Source: Fistularia commersonii
Lineage: Eukaryota > Chordata > Actinopteri > Syngnathiformes > Fistulariidae
Reading direction: 5' to 3'
Length of the DNA stretch: 64,000 nucleotides
NCBI GenBank assembly: GCA_037954325.1
Contig: JBBMNZ010000030.1
Span: 11,873,001 to 11,937,000 of the forward strand
Made by a program: the position numbers and the translations under genes. The notes under the pieces were generated by a model. It ran no database searches, was not told the DNA's origin, and worked only from the letters and a program-made list of their open reading frames with translations. This document shows, piece after piece, positions 12,125-27,100 of the stretch. The stretch's first letter is position 1. The number at the start of each line of letters is the position of its first letter.

Positions 12125-15100
12125 ATCGTTTCAAATTATTTTCTCCTGCAGTCTGAGTGTCTTAATTGTGTTTTAAAATGTTAATATAATTCAAAGTGAC
12201 CAAATATCCCTGATGGAGAATGTGCGTTAAAGGGGAAGGATTAATCCGGAGGGATTTTTTTTTATATCATAAAAGTTCGGGATTTCAACAGCTAAAACAC
12301 TTGATGATGACTTCATAGTGAGGCAGGAGATATCCTTATCTTCATTCATTCATTCATTATCTACACCGCTGATGCAGCACTTCCAGCTCTCATCGGGCAA
12401 GAGGCGGGTTTGTCCATCACAGAGACATACGGTGGAGACACGCAACCATTCACACATCTAGACAATGCAGGGTCTCCACTGAGCCTTGTTCTTGGACTGT
12501 GGGAGGACCCTGAGGTACACCACACGGACAGAGGGAAAACATGGAGACTCCACACAGGAAGACCTCCTGAGGGAATCCAAGCAGGGACCTTCTGGCTGAG
12601 AGGCTCCTGCACCCCTGTGTCGCCCATTTACTACCCTTCCTGTTTCAATTCCAATTACCTTTTTACTTAAGCTTTGTAATAATAAAGTAAAATTGCAAAG
12701 ATCTATTGGGAAGTATGGAAAAAAAACATTTATTTATGAATATCCAGGATTTCTTCCAGCTACCTTTGTGCTGTTATTCATGGCATGACCTTATTATTTC
12801 TCAAGGCGTTTACAACAATGCCATTTTTTCATTATTTTTTTTTTTTTTATGACCAACTGATATCAGTTACGTGCAGAATTTAAGAGCAGTCTGCAAAGCA
12901 ATTGATTTTGGACTTTAATCCAAATATCCACGGCTGGTGTCGGCGAGCGGGCTGGGGTTTGTACGGGTCTGCGCTTTTTCCTGTGAATTATTGCATTTGT
13001 TTTCCTCCAAATGTCTGACACTGAACAAATCATTTTTATACGGCGTTCGGCTGAACGCACCATCCGGCAGGAGGCCGGAGCACTTGTGATGAATTACAGA
13101 TGACCATTACCAAATCAAAGGCAGCGCTGCTTTAGAGGGGATTTAGGTGAATTAATAATTTCCTCGACACTCATAAAGTTACCGCAGCAATAAGGTGGAA
13201 AGTTCAAGAGTTTATTAATGCTTCTTCATTAAAAAAAAAAACGGAGGCCGAGACACTTCACATTCACATTCTTAAGCCGTACAGTATCACAGTAATATTC
13301 ACAACAATACGTCAGAAACACTCCCGTAAAAGGCAAGTCAGTAAAGATATGTAAACAAACGGTCCTCGTCAGACACCGCCATCCCGGTCTGCCATGGGGA
13401 CGGGGGCCGCGGGAGCCTTGAGGAAAAACACACCAAAAGTTTGGCCTTTTCAATATTTTTTTTTTTTTTTTTTTTTTTTTTTGTGACTTATTGCTAAATA
13501 AATTGGATATAAAAACATCTGATACCCTAATCATTCTATACACCCCTTTTTGCTGTTTACTGTGAGTGGGAAATGCACCCGGCAGGTCTGAGCGAGGTCT
13601 TATTTATGTATAAACTATGTATAGGAATGGGGCCGGATACAGCCATGCAATAAACAACAGGCAAGCAGTTTTGTCTGACTGACAAGCTGTGAGTGATGAA
13701 AAAGGGATGGCTCTGGATTTGTGCTCTCTGTGGGACTCCGGAGAGCGCAAAGACGGCTGCCGCATGTCCCGGACAGCCAGCAAAGAGTTGATAAAGGGCA
13801 AAAAGTGACAATCGTCACGCGGTCCGACGGAGCAGAGAGCGGCTCTCCGACAGCTGACTGAAGGAGCACTGGGAAGGAGACTGAGCAGTCACTTTGGACT
13901 TCTGCTGTCAGATAAGGAAAAAATCTGAATATTTTGAGAAAGATTTAGCGCTAACAACAACCACATTGGGGAGTCTGCTAATAATAATGTGGTATCACTT
14001 CTCTACATACAACACAAACAGCAACAGCGAGGCAGCAGTGAACCCAGACGCTGTTGTGAGCAGAAAAAGCAGGGAAATACAGAAAGTAATCTCATCATCA
14101 TCATCAGGAGTTGCAACACGTTTCCTTTTTTTTTTTTTTTTTAAACATACATCATTTTAAGTGTAAAAACATTTAGCTAGCACTAAAATAAAACTGAAAT
14201 ACTTGTTAGGAGATGCACGTGACAAACCTCACTTCGTTTCGGGATGCCTAGATACAGCAATTGTTCCATGGGGGAAAAAAAAGCTTTTGCTGAGCGTGAT
14301 GTGTTGGCTCTGCACGGGTGAATTAATGTGACAGGGATCTGAGTTGACGGGACGAGAGGGCGGGACGAGATCAACGATACATTTATACAGTGTCTGCCGA
14401 GCTGCTTTGCAGCCAAACCGGCCTTTGACAGCTTTAATACGATTGTTTCTTTAAACAAAAACAAACAAAAAAAGACCGTTCTTCCTTTTCGAGCCTCTTC
14501 GGCGACCAATCAATGTCGACGTTATGAACGGTTAGGAAAGATGCACGTGTGCGCGGACTGGTGTCGATCCAGCACGGGTGGTCGCAGGCCAGAGTGGTGG
14601 CATGGTCCGTCACGGTCCGACCCTCGGCCTCTATTAGCCTCTCTGTCTCTCTGCCAGTGTATGTGAAGGTGAGGTGGCGGCCCCGGCTCTCACAACCTGT
14701 GCAATGCAAAGATAGAAAGAGTCAAGGCCGCACACCTCACACCTCAAACCAGCACCATCAAAATACACAAACACAACGCTCCGCACGCAAGTGTTGAGTA
14801 TTTCTTTTTCAAAGCCGCTACTGGCAGGTCAGCGCGATCCAGCATCGGCTCAGTTGGCTGGAAAACTGTTAGCGGTCTAATAAAGGCCACAGATAATGCA
14901 TGCAAAGAAGCATTTCATGCAAGGAGGAGATAAAGCTTATTCCTACGAGTTGATTGTTTGTCTTTAGCTCCGGTGAAGATGGCCTCATTGGAAAGCCTGA
15001 GTGCTTGACTCGATGTCTGTTAATTTCCACGAAGTAGAGACGTTAAAAGTTTGATACTATTTACAGTTATATTAACCCTCCACGAACCTCACTCAACCGT

Positions 15101-18100
15101 TACTAACTTCCCGCAAACTGTTATAAACTCACCATCGACTGTATTATGCTTCCCACACTCTTTTACAGTACACTAAACACTTTTGGATAATTGTAACGTA
15201 CAATAAACAAACTTGCCTTTGTCCTCAAGATGTTGGGAGTCTAAGGTCATGTTTCTTCCTGCAATCAACGATCCACATGGCCAAAGCATTTTCCATTTTT
15301 ACAATTAATTTATTTTGTCACGTCATCACCCTTTTTGCCATTTTACTGAAGCTTAAGGTCACCGTCTTCCTAATGTTAGCTTCGTCTTTCTTAATGTAAG
15401 GAACTGTGAATTTGATGCTGTAATGGTGGCCAACTTCAGCAAATCCTCTGCCTTCCTTTAACTTAGTAAGAAGTTTTATCTTTTCAGCAATTATCAGTAA
15501 ATCTTTCTGCGATGCTTGGGGTCTATAACAGTCTTTTGGGTAGAAGCTGGGATTGTAGAGCGCATCGTAGAGCGCGGGGTATCACAAAAAATAAGACACT
15601 TTCACAACTAAATAGCACAAAGTGCACAGTACTCAAGCTTACTCTAACAGCAGGGAAGTTGACCAGGACATTGTATGCTGGACACAACTGACAAGGAGAT
15701 CAGCTGCTTCTCTCCACGAACCAATTAACATGAAGAACGGAACAACATGCTCAATCAGCCAATAGCATGCCAAGTACGGATCTTCTTAGCCAATGTTATT
15801 CCGTATGAGATCTCGTGTGGGTACAATGGTAGGAGTGGGAGTTTGTGATGCTGGGTTTAGCGAAGGAGATGTTATATTTTATTTTTTAATTACTTTTTAA
15901 AATGAATTTTAGTTCAATTTTACTTTATTTTTTACTGATTTTTTTTCTTCTAAGGCTAGAATATGGCTATTTCATCACAAAAATATTCAAATACTGCAAA
16001 AAAATGTTAAAGAACGATAAATCGCGAGTAATAGAATTACAAAAAATAAGTATAAATTGTGAAGTAGCGAGGGCGTGAAAGTCGAACTGTAAAGTAGACA
16101 GGGTCCACTGTATATGAAGGCCTTTGAGCTAATGACTTGCAGCTGACTTGCTCATGGCTGATTTGACAGAATCAAGGGCAGAAATGAAAAGCGGTTGAAT
16201 TTATTTTCACAAGACGACCCATTGAGACGTTTCAAAATGGTCCAAAATCAAATTCTCACTTCATCTCATCTTTAAAAGTCATGGAGGGAGTAACATGTTG
16301 GGCCTGACATGTGACATTTATGTTTTTAAATACACATCTGATGTATTTCTTTATGCGCTGGGTGTATTTCTGCCAGCTTCCCACAGCAAACCTGTTTCAA
16401 GGGGTTGTAAATGCCTGTGCTTAATGTCAGGATTTCTACATCTGTATGCAGGACCAAGGCTCAAGAGCTCAATGCTGCCATGTTTTTGACCAGAATCACT
16501 GGTCATATCTGCTTGTCAGCAGCTGATGGCAAAGAAACATCAAAAATACCCTTATTTATTATTATTTGGTTCCTGATGTTGGCAGGTGTCACCATGTCCC
16601 TCAACCTCCCTGCCTTGGAAGCCCCTCTTCATAGAGGCTGAGACGCTTGCAAGAGATATTCCAGAACACAAGGTTGTCCTCCTATTAGTAATCAATATTT
16701 CCTTCATCTAAGCTGAAGTGAAACTGAACCCCTGGGATCCCGGTCCCTCAGGAAAATGAGATGTTATTTTAATTTAATAGTCACAGTCCTGAGGCGTGAA
16801 ACACGCCTTGGACATTCCTGCTATTTTATCTTTATCATCAGAATTTTGAAGGAATTGCACAACGGCCCCTTCCTTTTAAGCCTGGCACTTGCAGTCCTCC
16901 GACAGGAGAAAAATGAATTGCGCTTTTCATTATTTCTGAAGTGGGAGCGCAAATGCATTTGGCGGGTCAATAACGTAAAGCCCTGTCTCTGCAGAGGGGC
17001 TGTAACGGCCTAATGAAGACTCATCTTTAATCATCAGAAAGATACCGTGTCTCCAGAGGCTACGGAGGTGGAGACACACACGCACACACACACACGCACA
17101 CACTAACACACCTGACGAGGTTCTCGTTGTCGCCTGGCCCTTTGCAGGCTGTGCACTCGGTCCTCGTGTCGTCTGCTTTGGGTTTCTTCAGCAAAGCGGT
17201 CTGCCGCTGTCTCCGTTCCCGTGGCAGTGGTTCCTATGGAAACATGGCTGATTAGAATCCGCTAATCAAGGCGTATGAAGGAATTAAAGAGGAGAAACAT
17301 CGGCTTCTGTTCCAGTTGCTTGTTCACAGCTGTTTGGATTGGTTTGGTTTAGTTTGTCCAATTGTCTGCATGATAGGTGTTAAAAAAGCATTCATAATTG
17401 TTTAGGTTTCACCCAGATAGCGCATATGTCTGGAAGCATATCTTCTGTCTGATCCATGTGATTGTGTCCGTGGCGAATGCAAATATTTGCTGATGATTAA
17501 ATACAGTTCATCAAACATGCCAGAAAAACAGCGACCAGGAACCGTAAGCCGAGTAAAAAAAACGGCCATCCTGCTATCTGTTCCAAGTTTGGCGTGAACC
17601 TCACTAGATGGGGGGGGGGGGTCCAGCCACGGTTGAGACAACTGTTTTTATTTCCCATGTTTTCCCAGAGTAATACTACCAGCCTCACCCAGGCTCAGAC
17701 TCTGGCCCTTGAAGGGAATCCTGATTCCTGTTTATCTGCAAACTCATGGGTAAAATGTTCTTTTACGGCTTTCGCTGTCCGGCATATCTAATCTTTTATT
17801 GTTACAGAGGTGACGATAATGAATATCTAATTTAATACACCTATCCCTCGATTAGTCACACATTCTGTGTGAACAACATAATAAATGTTTCCGCTCCTCC
17901 AACAGTGCGAAATGGCAGAGGGTTATGCAAACGTCATTAAAGTGACAGGGGCGATACGTCATCGACAGGGAAAGCAGGAGAATGACAAACCTCAATTTTG
18001 TCTTCTAGGTCTTCACCGATGGGCACTCTCTTCCTCTTCTGCCCCCTGGTTCTCTGTCCAACACAAACAGTTGCACTTCAAAAACACATTCTGGAGAACA

Positions 18101-21100
18101 ATGACAAAAAAAAAAGGTCCAAAGGTGCTCCTATTGGGTTATTAGAAGCCCGTTGATGTTAAAACCATGATTGATGTTAAACTAGAATTCTCTTGAAGGA
18201 TAACTAAATGGAAGACTCTTTCTCAAAATAGTTCAAGCTTAATCAAAGTGCTGACATATAAATAATAAAGATGGGACTTGTTCTTTAGTGTTGCTTTGGA
18301 ATTTGGATTATTCAACCATGGAAGGGAAGATTGTTGTGCAAATAGAAGCTCCTTCACTCGTAGACAGTTTAGGGATTGTGTACGTACAAAGGAAAACTAA
18401 CATTTATAAGATTTGTGAAAAGGGGACAATAGTGATAGTTGAAAATAACAGAATTAAAATGATAAGACCATTTTGCTGTTAAAGTAAAGCCTCACAAAGA
18501 ATTATACAAGGTTCCATTAGGCACCAGCATCATCTGGAAAATGTTGAAACCGGCTCATCGTCCTCCTGGGTGAGACTGGTAGTATTAGAGAATATGAGAC
18601 CGTCATAAAGATATATTAATTTATTGTGCGCGCGTGTGTGTGTGTGTGTGTGTGTGTGTCACAGCACTCCTTTTGTCATTACCCTTAATGCTTCCAAAGG
18701 CAAGTAGTTGCTGTTGGCACATTATCGAGTTTTATGTCATTAACAATGCGTGTGATTGTATGTGACTGCAAGGGTGCATCTGTGAATGTGTTGAAACCTG
18801 TTAGTGCCAGTGTATATTTTACATATGGGCAATAGGAGAAGTATATGAGACATTTTATACATCTAAGTTCATTGAAATCCGACTCCAGCAGTGATGGGGA
18901 GTCAGGCAAGACAGCAGAGGCCGTGCCTCATTTGCCCATCTTGTAAAGAAAAGGATGTCAAATAAAAAAAGAATTAAATGGTTATAATTATCAGTTATTT
19001 GCACTATTAAGGTATTTTTTGTTTAACTTCACGAGTATAAGATTATTCCAAATGACTAGATTTTCACATATACTGCTCAAATACTAACGTAGATTGCGCA
19101 ATGATGGCTGACTGCTGGAACGCTATTAACTAAGACTGTATAACTGTCTTTCTGAATGTCGCTATTAAATTGTTTAAACACTTTTGCCACATGAACTACA
19201 TTTCCATCGTACAATATATTTTGTCAACATCTGTATGTGTGTTGCTAATTTCTTGTGCTGAGCAATCATAAAACGGCTGCCAGGAGCCACTAATTGAGGC
19301 ATGCAGTTCTCCTGCCTCATGTCGGGGGGCGGGAGGGGGGTGGGTTGTGATTCCAGGGATTCTTCTTGTCTCCTTGGCTGCAGAATACAGTGCCTCGCAA
19401 GCCGTGAACATTCTTGCACGTCACTGATCTGCAGTTCCGTCCCTGACTGTGAGCCAGAGCAAAAATAATCAAAATCTCAGAGCCTTAAATCCACTTTGAA
19501 TAGGATTTATCCTATAGATTTGGCCTTTCTCCGAGATCCTGCTTGTCGAATGAACATTTACTCTTTGGTTACTTGAGAGGAGAAAAGTTTTTTTTTCGGT
19601 TCCTCGTTAAAAACGGACAAGGTTTTCTGTGCGGAGAAGGTCTGATTCCAGGTCCAGTTCCATGTTAAGATGTGACAACAAGACTGCAGATGGACTGCAA
19701 GGGTTCATAGCATGAGTTGCTCTCTGTCTCTCTTTCACCTCTACATGGAGGAATGCCCACTTTTAATGAACTCCTACACTCAGGGTGAGACTTGCTAAAA
19801 GAAATATTCTGTGCTCTATGTGATCGGATGGCGTGGAGCATTAACAGCATTAAATGTCACACTGGGCTAATTAAAAGCACGTTTACAAGCTAAGTGAAGG
19901 GCTCTTGTCTCGTGTTCACAACCTGTTGCACATCATAAAAACAATGATCCCAGTCAGTGAGCTAAAAGTGTGTGTGCACACTCTCCTTTGTCACATACAA
20001 CACATACGTAGGAAAGTGTCAGTGGCTGGTGGCAGGTCGAAGAGACTGGTAAAGTGAAACATGGCTTTTGAGAAGTGCCAGCACTCCAGCACCCTGGTAA
20101 AAAAAAAAAACATTAAAAATGCAAAGCAGAGCCCTTTTAGCGCCTGCCATTGCAGACCTCACATTTGAAGATAAATGCTGCACTGAAATGACACGCGAGT
20201 GGCTGTGGGTGTGAGAAAAATCAGAAAGCTTCTTAATCCCTGAGCTCCAGCAGGGTCCTTGGAACCCAGTGCTTTCTATCCCGGAGCAAAAAAAATAAAA
20301 AATAAAACATTAACCAGACTGGCTTTGCTTTCTGCTACTTCAACTTGGAGACAAAGAGCAGGGAATGCCTATATCACCGAGGCACTCATCCTTATTTTCA
20401 ACCCCCCCCAAATTCATAAAAGAAATTCAAAGTCAGAGTCGCTGGCAGCAGAATGGGTTGTTTTGCTAACGCCCAACCGTCACAGGAGAGCAGTGGAGGG
20501 TCTTATTCTGATATTGAGAGACGGTGTCACCAACGGCGGAAGCTTGTCAGACACACCCCAACCTTACACCTTACTGTCAGAAACAATAACGCAAGAATAA
20601 TATCTATCAATCATCTGCGGGGGGAAAAATACACAGTTCATTGCCAAACTTTTCCGATTGTCACAAAGTGGATGATCCCGATACGATAGATTCTCCTCCC
20701 GCGTGGATATTTTGGGGGGTTATTCTGAAAGCCCATCAAATTGCAGGCCTTGACGGCTGCTGCTTAACAGAAGAAGCAAAGATGGCGCAGGCGGCTGGGA
20801 AGGAAGCAGGACGAGAACCATCTGCACTAGCCCTGCTGCTCGCACCAACAAACCAGATCCAACTCCCTGTAGTGTGCTAGGTGCCCTTATTAGTGCTTAT
20901 TTATGAAACCAGCAACTTCCTTGTACTCTATTTTTCCTTCCATGGTTTCAAGATATGAAGTAAAATATTTACTACACTGTCAGTTCCTCATTCAACAACA
21001 AATAATCCAGTTGTTGAACAGCTAAATGAGGACAGCGGTGTCAACCTATGGCGATCGCTTCAAATGTATGATGTAAAAATAAACCTTTTTGGGCGATGTC

Positions 21101-24100
21101 ATTCCCCGGCAAAAGAATCTTGAACACTTTAAAAGCGTTAAAAGTTATGGACTTATATGATGAAGTAAATAATTCTTTTCCAGATTGAGCCCTAAGGCTG
21201 CAGGGTCCCTATGGTAACCAAAATTATATTTAGGAATTAACTGATGTTAAGCATCTGTGTCAGAACACAGGAGAACAGCCTCAAAAAGGGAACAAGACAA
21301 ATGAAAAACAAACACTTAGGCCACTTGCCATGGGAGCAAAATGCTCTGCAGGGGTTCGATGAAGATCAGATGTCATGCAGGCTGCAAAGAATCCACACAC
21401 CACGGAGGAAAAAAGCAAATCCAACAATACAAGGCGGGGCATGAAGATGCTCTCAGGCTAGATGAACTTGTGAGGGACGCAAATTCTATTGTGGTGCGGT
21501 GTATTGTAATGACCTGTTCCGGTGTTTATTAATCATCCTTCCCCTTTGCCAATCCAAGTTACGTCTGTAAAGACTGATTTGGAGAACCTGAAAGTGGTTT
21601 GAAACCAGATGTGCACCAATTCTCATTCTTCATATGAATATTGAAATAGAAAAATGGGTCACGCAAAATCCAAATGCCTCAATCTACAAAAAACTTTGCT
21701 CAATCCTAAGAGTCAAGTCGCTAAATAGCAAAGTCTCAGTAGCTGCATACTGCTCAAGATCTTTTAAAATCAATCTATCAGTACCGGGTTTGAACTGAGG
21801 CGTGACCGTTCGATCTGAGAAAATTCCAGCCGTTGCATTGCTTACTGCTGGGCTGTAAAACAACCTCAAATTCAATGCTTTCTCCATTACGCTGAAGTTC
21901 TTTTCAATCTGAATTTCAACGCTAGCGATTGAATTCCGATATGAATGAATTCAATTTTGTTTTTTCAAGTCTCCAAAGAGGAAACAAATCCAAAGCTGAG
22001 ATCATTATTTATCAGTATAATTTTAATATAACGTCTTGTGATTCCACATTATCAATCAGCTTCCAACAAGCTAGTGGCCACTTTCTAGCTATCTTGGCTT
22101 TCCCTGACTGACATTACAAAGAGTTTTGGCTGCTCGCCATCCTGAAACAGACATCTTATTTATGTCAAACACTAATATTATCTTTATTTAATGCAGCCTC
22201 AGGGCGGCACGGGCCGGGTCTCCCTGAGCCAGCCTCGGAGGGGCACAGGCCAATGTCTCCCTTAGCCGGTCCAAAGCCCGGATAAATGCAGAAGGTTGCA
22301 CCGGGAAGGACATCCGGTGTAAAACTTTTGCCAAAACCAAACATGCGAATCAAACATAATAACCAGATGATACCGGATCTGTCGAGGCCCGGGTTAACAA
22401 CGACCGTCATTGGTACCGATGACCTACAGGGAACAAATGGAAACTGGACTACTGTGGGTCAAAGAAGGAGAGGAGGAAGGTGTGTTCGGAAGCTGAGAGA
22501 GAAGAGGAAAGGCAAAAGTCTGAGACTGAGAGTAAGAACTTTGAATATTGGGACTATGACAGGAAAAGATAAGAGAGGTGGTCGACATGATGCAGAGAGG
22601 GAAAGTGCATATACTATGTGTCCAGGAGACCAGGTGGAAAGGTAGTAAGGCTACAAGCTTGGAGCAGGCTTTAAGTTGTACTATCATGATACTGACAAGA
22701 AGTGAAATGGAGTATGAGTTATCTTGAGGGAGGAGTTTATTAGGAATGTTTTGGAGGTGGGAAGAATGTCAGATAGGCTTATGAGTCTGAAACTGGAAAC
22801 TGAAGTGTGATGTTCAATGTTGTTAGTGGCTATGCCCCGCAGGTGGGATGTGAGTTAGAGGAGAAGGAAAAGTTCAGGAATGAGCTAGATGAAATGATGC
22901 AAAATCTCCCCAGACATGAGAGAGTGGTAACTGGAGCAGACTTCAATGGGCATGTTGGTGGAGGCAATAGAGGGGATGAAGAAGGGATTGACAGAGGGAC
23001 AGATGGTGGTAGATTTTGCAAAAAGGATGGAAATGGCTGTAGTGAACACTTTTTTCCAGAAAAGACAGGATCATAGGGTAACTTTTAAGGGCGGAGGTAG
23101 GACCACGCAGGTAGACTACATCTTGTATAGACGAGGTAACCTGAAAGAGATCAAGGACCGCAAAGAAGGTGTAGGTGAGAAAGTAGCCACACAACATAGG
23201 ATGTGGTTTGTAGGATGACTCTGGTGACAAGGAAGGTCAAGAGGACAAAGTCAGAGGAATAGGTGGTGGAAGCTGAAAAGGGGAGGAGTGTTGCATGGTT
23301 TTCAGGGAGGAGTTGAGAAAGGCTCTGGGTGGTCAGGGAGAGCTTCCAAATGATTGGACAACTACAGTTAGTGCTATCAGGGAGACAGGTAGGAGAGTAC
23401 TTGGTGTGGAATGAGGAAGTGCAGGAGTATATACAGAGAAAGTGGTGAGCAAAGACGAAGTGTGACACTGAGAGGATTGAAGAGAACAGACAGGAGAACA
23501 GGGAGAAGAAACGAAAGGTAAAGATAGAGGTAGCAAAGGCAAAATAAAGGGCAAACAAAGACAGGAATCTCCATGGACCATGATGTTTGCAGATGACATT
23601 GGGATCTGTAGTGAGAGCAGAGAACAAGTTGAGGAAAACCTAGAACAGTGGAGGTATGCGCTGGAAAGGAGATAAATGAAAGTTGGCAGCAGCAAGACAG
23701 AATATATGTGTGTGAAGAAGAGGAACTCAGGTGGAACGATGAGGCTACAAGGAGTGGAGATAAAGAAGTTGGAGGATTTCAGGTACTTAGGGTCAACAGT
23801 CCAGAGCAACGGAAAGTGTGGAAAAGAGGTAAAGAGACGGGTTCAAGCAGGTTGGAATGGGTGGAGAAAAGTGTCAAAGGTACTATGAGACTATGAGGAA
23901 AGATGTACAAGACTGTGGTGAGACCAACAATGCTGTATGTGCTCGAAAGACAAAAAGAGATGAGGCAGAGCTAGAGGTTGCAGAGGTGAAGATGCTAAGG
24001 TTCTCTTTGGGAGTGACGAGGATGGATAGGATCAGGAATGAGTCTGTCAGAGGAACAGCACATGTTAGATGTTTTTCAGAGAAGGTCTGAGAAGCCAGAC

Positions 24101-27100
24101 TGAGATGTTTTGGTCATGTACAGGGATAGTGGATTTATTGCTAAACGGATGCTAGAATTGGAGCTGTCAGGCAGATGGTCTCGAGGAAGACCAAAGAAGA
24201 ATACAGAGAATGATGTTAGATGGAGAAGGTTGATCGCTGTGGTGACCCCTGAAGGGAAAATCCGAAAGAAGAAGAAGAAGATGACTAATATTATCTTTAT
24301 TTCCATTCTGAAAAAAAAACCAAAAAAAAAACAAACACCTGCAAAAACTTGTCTCGTATTGAATCAATGCATGCACAAGTTGTCGTGGGACTGAAATCAG
24401 TTACAGAGTGGATACACACCGTGCCCCTCATCGGATGCTTCTTGGGCTCCGGCGACATCTCCTGGGGAATAAATTTGATGGGGCCTTTGATCTGCCTCCT
24501 GGATCTCTTGGTGCCATCGGGCAGCGTCTCCATGGCTATGTCGGCCTCGTCGCTGCTTGCCTGGTCGCACTCAGAGCACTGCCTAAGGAGCAGTGACACA
24601 ACACGACATTTGCTCCATTGTGGGCTTTGCGTAGAGAAAACAAGCTTTCTAGACTAAAATATGCAAAAACAGTGGAGCAGAAGTAGACATTCGGAGGGCG
24701 TGAGAAGGTGACAGTAGGTGATTCATGCCTGTGAGATGAGGCGAGAAAGAACTACCTCACAATCTGTTGACAGGGGCCAGACGTTGGTCAACTCCATGCA
24801 ACACAGATGTGAAGCAGTTCTCAGAAACACTGGTTAAGCAACTTTAGTGATTCACCAGAATGCTAAATCTCAAAGATATTTAAGCTTAACCATTAAACAT
24901 TTGAGTCTGAAAACAAATGTGGACTCTATTTGTTTTTGAACAGCCCAATATTAATTTGCCTTCAATTTCTGTAAAAGTAATTAAAAAATAGATATATTTT
25001 TGATTGTTGTTATAATTTGGAATATAATGTGCAGTGCTATCAATGTGTTGAAATAAAACTTTTTTTCAGTATTTTTAAACTCGCTGCTTTTTATTTATTT
25101 TTAATTCTAGCCTTTTTTTTAAATTAAATTATTCCGCTTGGCACAACTACACTACAACAAATTCCTTGCACACGAAGTCATCGGATTTATTTTATGTCCC
25201 TGCCCTGACTGTAATCAAACAGAGATTTTGCGGAGAAGTTTTCCCGACGCTCCGTATTCCTCACCAGTAGCTGTTCTTGGTCTTCTTGGGCATGCGTGTT
25301 AGCGGTGGCTCAAGGCAGCCAAGGTGATAGTAGAGCTTGCAGGTATCACACAGGACGAGCAGGTGCTGGTCCTGGTTCTTCTTACAAATTCCGCAGCTGG
25401 AAAGAAAAGGCGAAAGACACAGATCATTTTTTCCAGACCTTTAGTGTGGAGCAGGATATGCGATCAAAAGAAAAGACAGGAGAAATACTTCCTGTTCCAT
25501 ACACAACACACACACTTAAAAAATGAACAGCAATAGACTGAAACAACAGGCAGGCCCACCTAATGCGTCGCCCCCGGCAGCGGATAACATTTATTGCACT
25601 GCTCCTCTGTATAAGTAGCACAACCTACTCTTTCCTAATTTTGATTTAGACTGTATGTTCTCCACCTGTAGAGGATTGCTGGCAGGCTGGAGGATTTCCC
25701 CGGGGTGCCACCCTCCTTCTTGCTGGACTTCCTCTCTTTAGGGGCTTTCAGGACAGCTGGGGTGTTTAGTTTCTGACAAATTGAACAGAATGAAATCACA
25801 GTTTCACAAACGTGTGCATTATGCATGCATGATAATCGTTTTGTTTTCGGGAAAACCGCTGCTTTTTTCCCCAATAAGGAACATGACATTGGCATAATTA
25901 CACAACTGGAAATGTCTGAGAGCTCTTTGAGGTGTGCCAACATTATATTATACTTAATAGTAATTATAATATATTGTATTTAAGGCGCCTTAGTCAACAG
26001 TCAAGGACCCCATATAGACATATACACAAAATACAGATTTACAAGAACAACATATGCGTGTGAATTAGAGAAACCCAGGTTGAAGGGTGAGGCCATGGGG
26101 AGTGGAGATCAAGAAGGTGGAGGATTTCAAGTACTCAGGGTCAACAGTCCAGAGCTTAGGAGAGTGTGGAAAAGAGGTAAAGAAACGGGTTTAAGCAGGT
26201 TGGAATGTGTGGAGAAAAGTGTCAAAGGTACTATGAGATAGAAGACTATCAGCCAGAATGACAGGAAAGATGGAGAAGACAGGAGTGAGACCAGCCATGC
26301 TTAATGGGTTTGGGAAGGTGACATTGACCAAAAGACAGGTTGCAGAGATGAAGATACTGAGGTTCTCTTTGGGACCAGGATAGATAGGATCAGGAATGAG
26401 TCCATCAGAGGGACAAAACATGTTAGATGTTTTGGGCATAGACTGAGGTTGTTGGGCAATGGAATTGGAGTGCCAGGCAGGAGGTCAAGAGGAATGGTTG
26501 GGTCGTGCACAGTGGAGGCATAGTGAATATATTGGTAGGGAATTGGAGGTCTAGAGGAAGACCAAAGAGAAGATTTATGGGCATAGTAAGAGGATATGAG
26601 GTTAGTTGTTTGAAAGAAGAGGATACAGAGAATATGGTTAAATGGAGAAGGTGGATTCGCTGTGGATACCCTTGAAAGTTAAAGCCTAAGGGAGGAGAAG
26701 AAGAAGAAGACAGGTTTACAAGAGACAATGAAAATAAAAAACAATAAAAGTGAAAAAGTGGTGAAAAAAAACAAAAAAAAAACAAGAAAATATCAACTAA
26801 GTTAACATTTTACACCTGTGCTTTTAAGATAAGATAAACTTTACTGATCACTATAGGGGAAATTCTTTTCTCGCAACAGTGTAATAGTTACAAGTGTCAA
26901 TAAATATAAATATGTAGATATAAATATAAATAGTGAGACTTATAGAAGACAGTTAAAAAATAGCAAAAGACATCCACAAATAAATAGACAGCAGAGAGAA
27001 CAACAACATCAAAGATAAGAATGGACAACAGAATGGGGGGGACATAAACAGAGTGACAATAGCAAAGACAAAAATAAAATAAGTAAATAAAAATAAGCAG

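Noticed and set aside
23151..23809. Two overlapping 158-codon minus-strand ORFs rich in Leu/Ser/Phe
   Set aside because: Antisense of the RTE LINE; purine-rich sense sequence produces open pyrimidine-rich frames.
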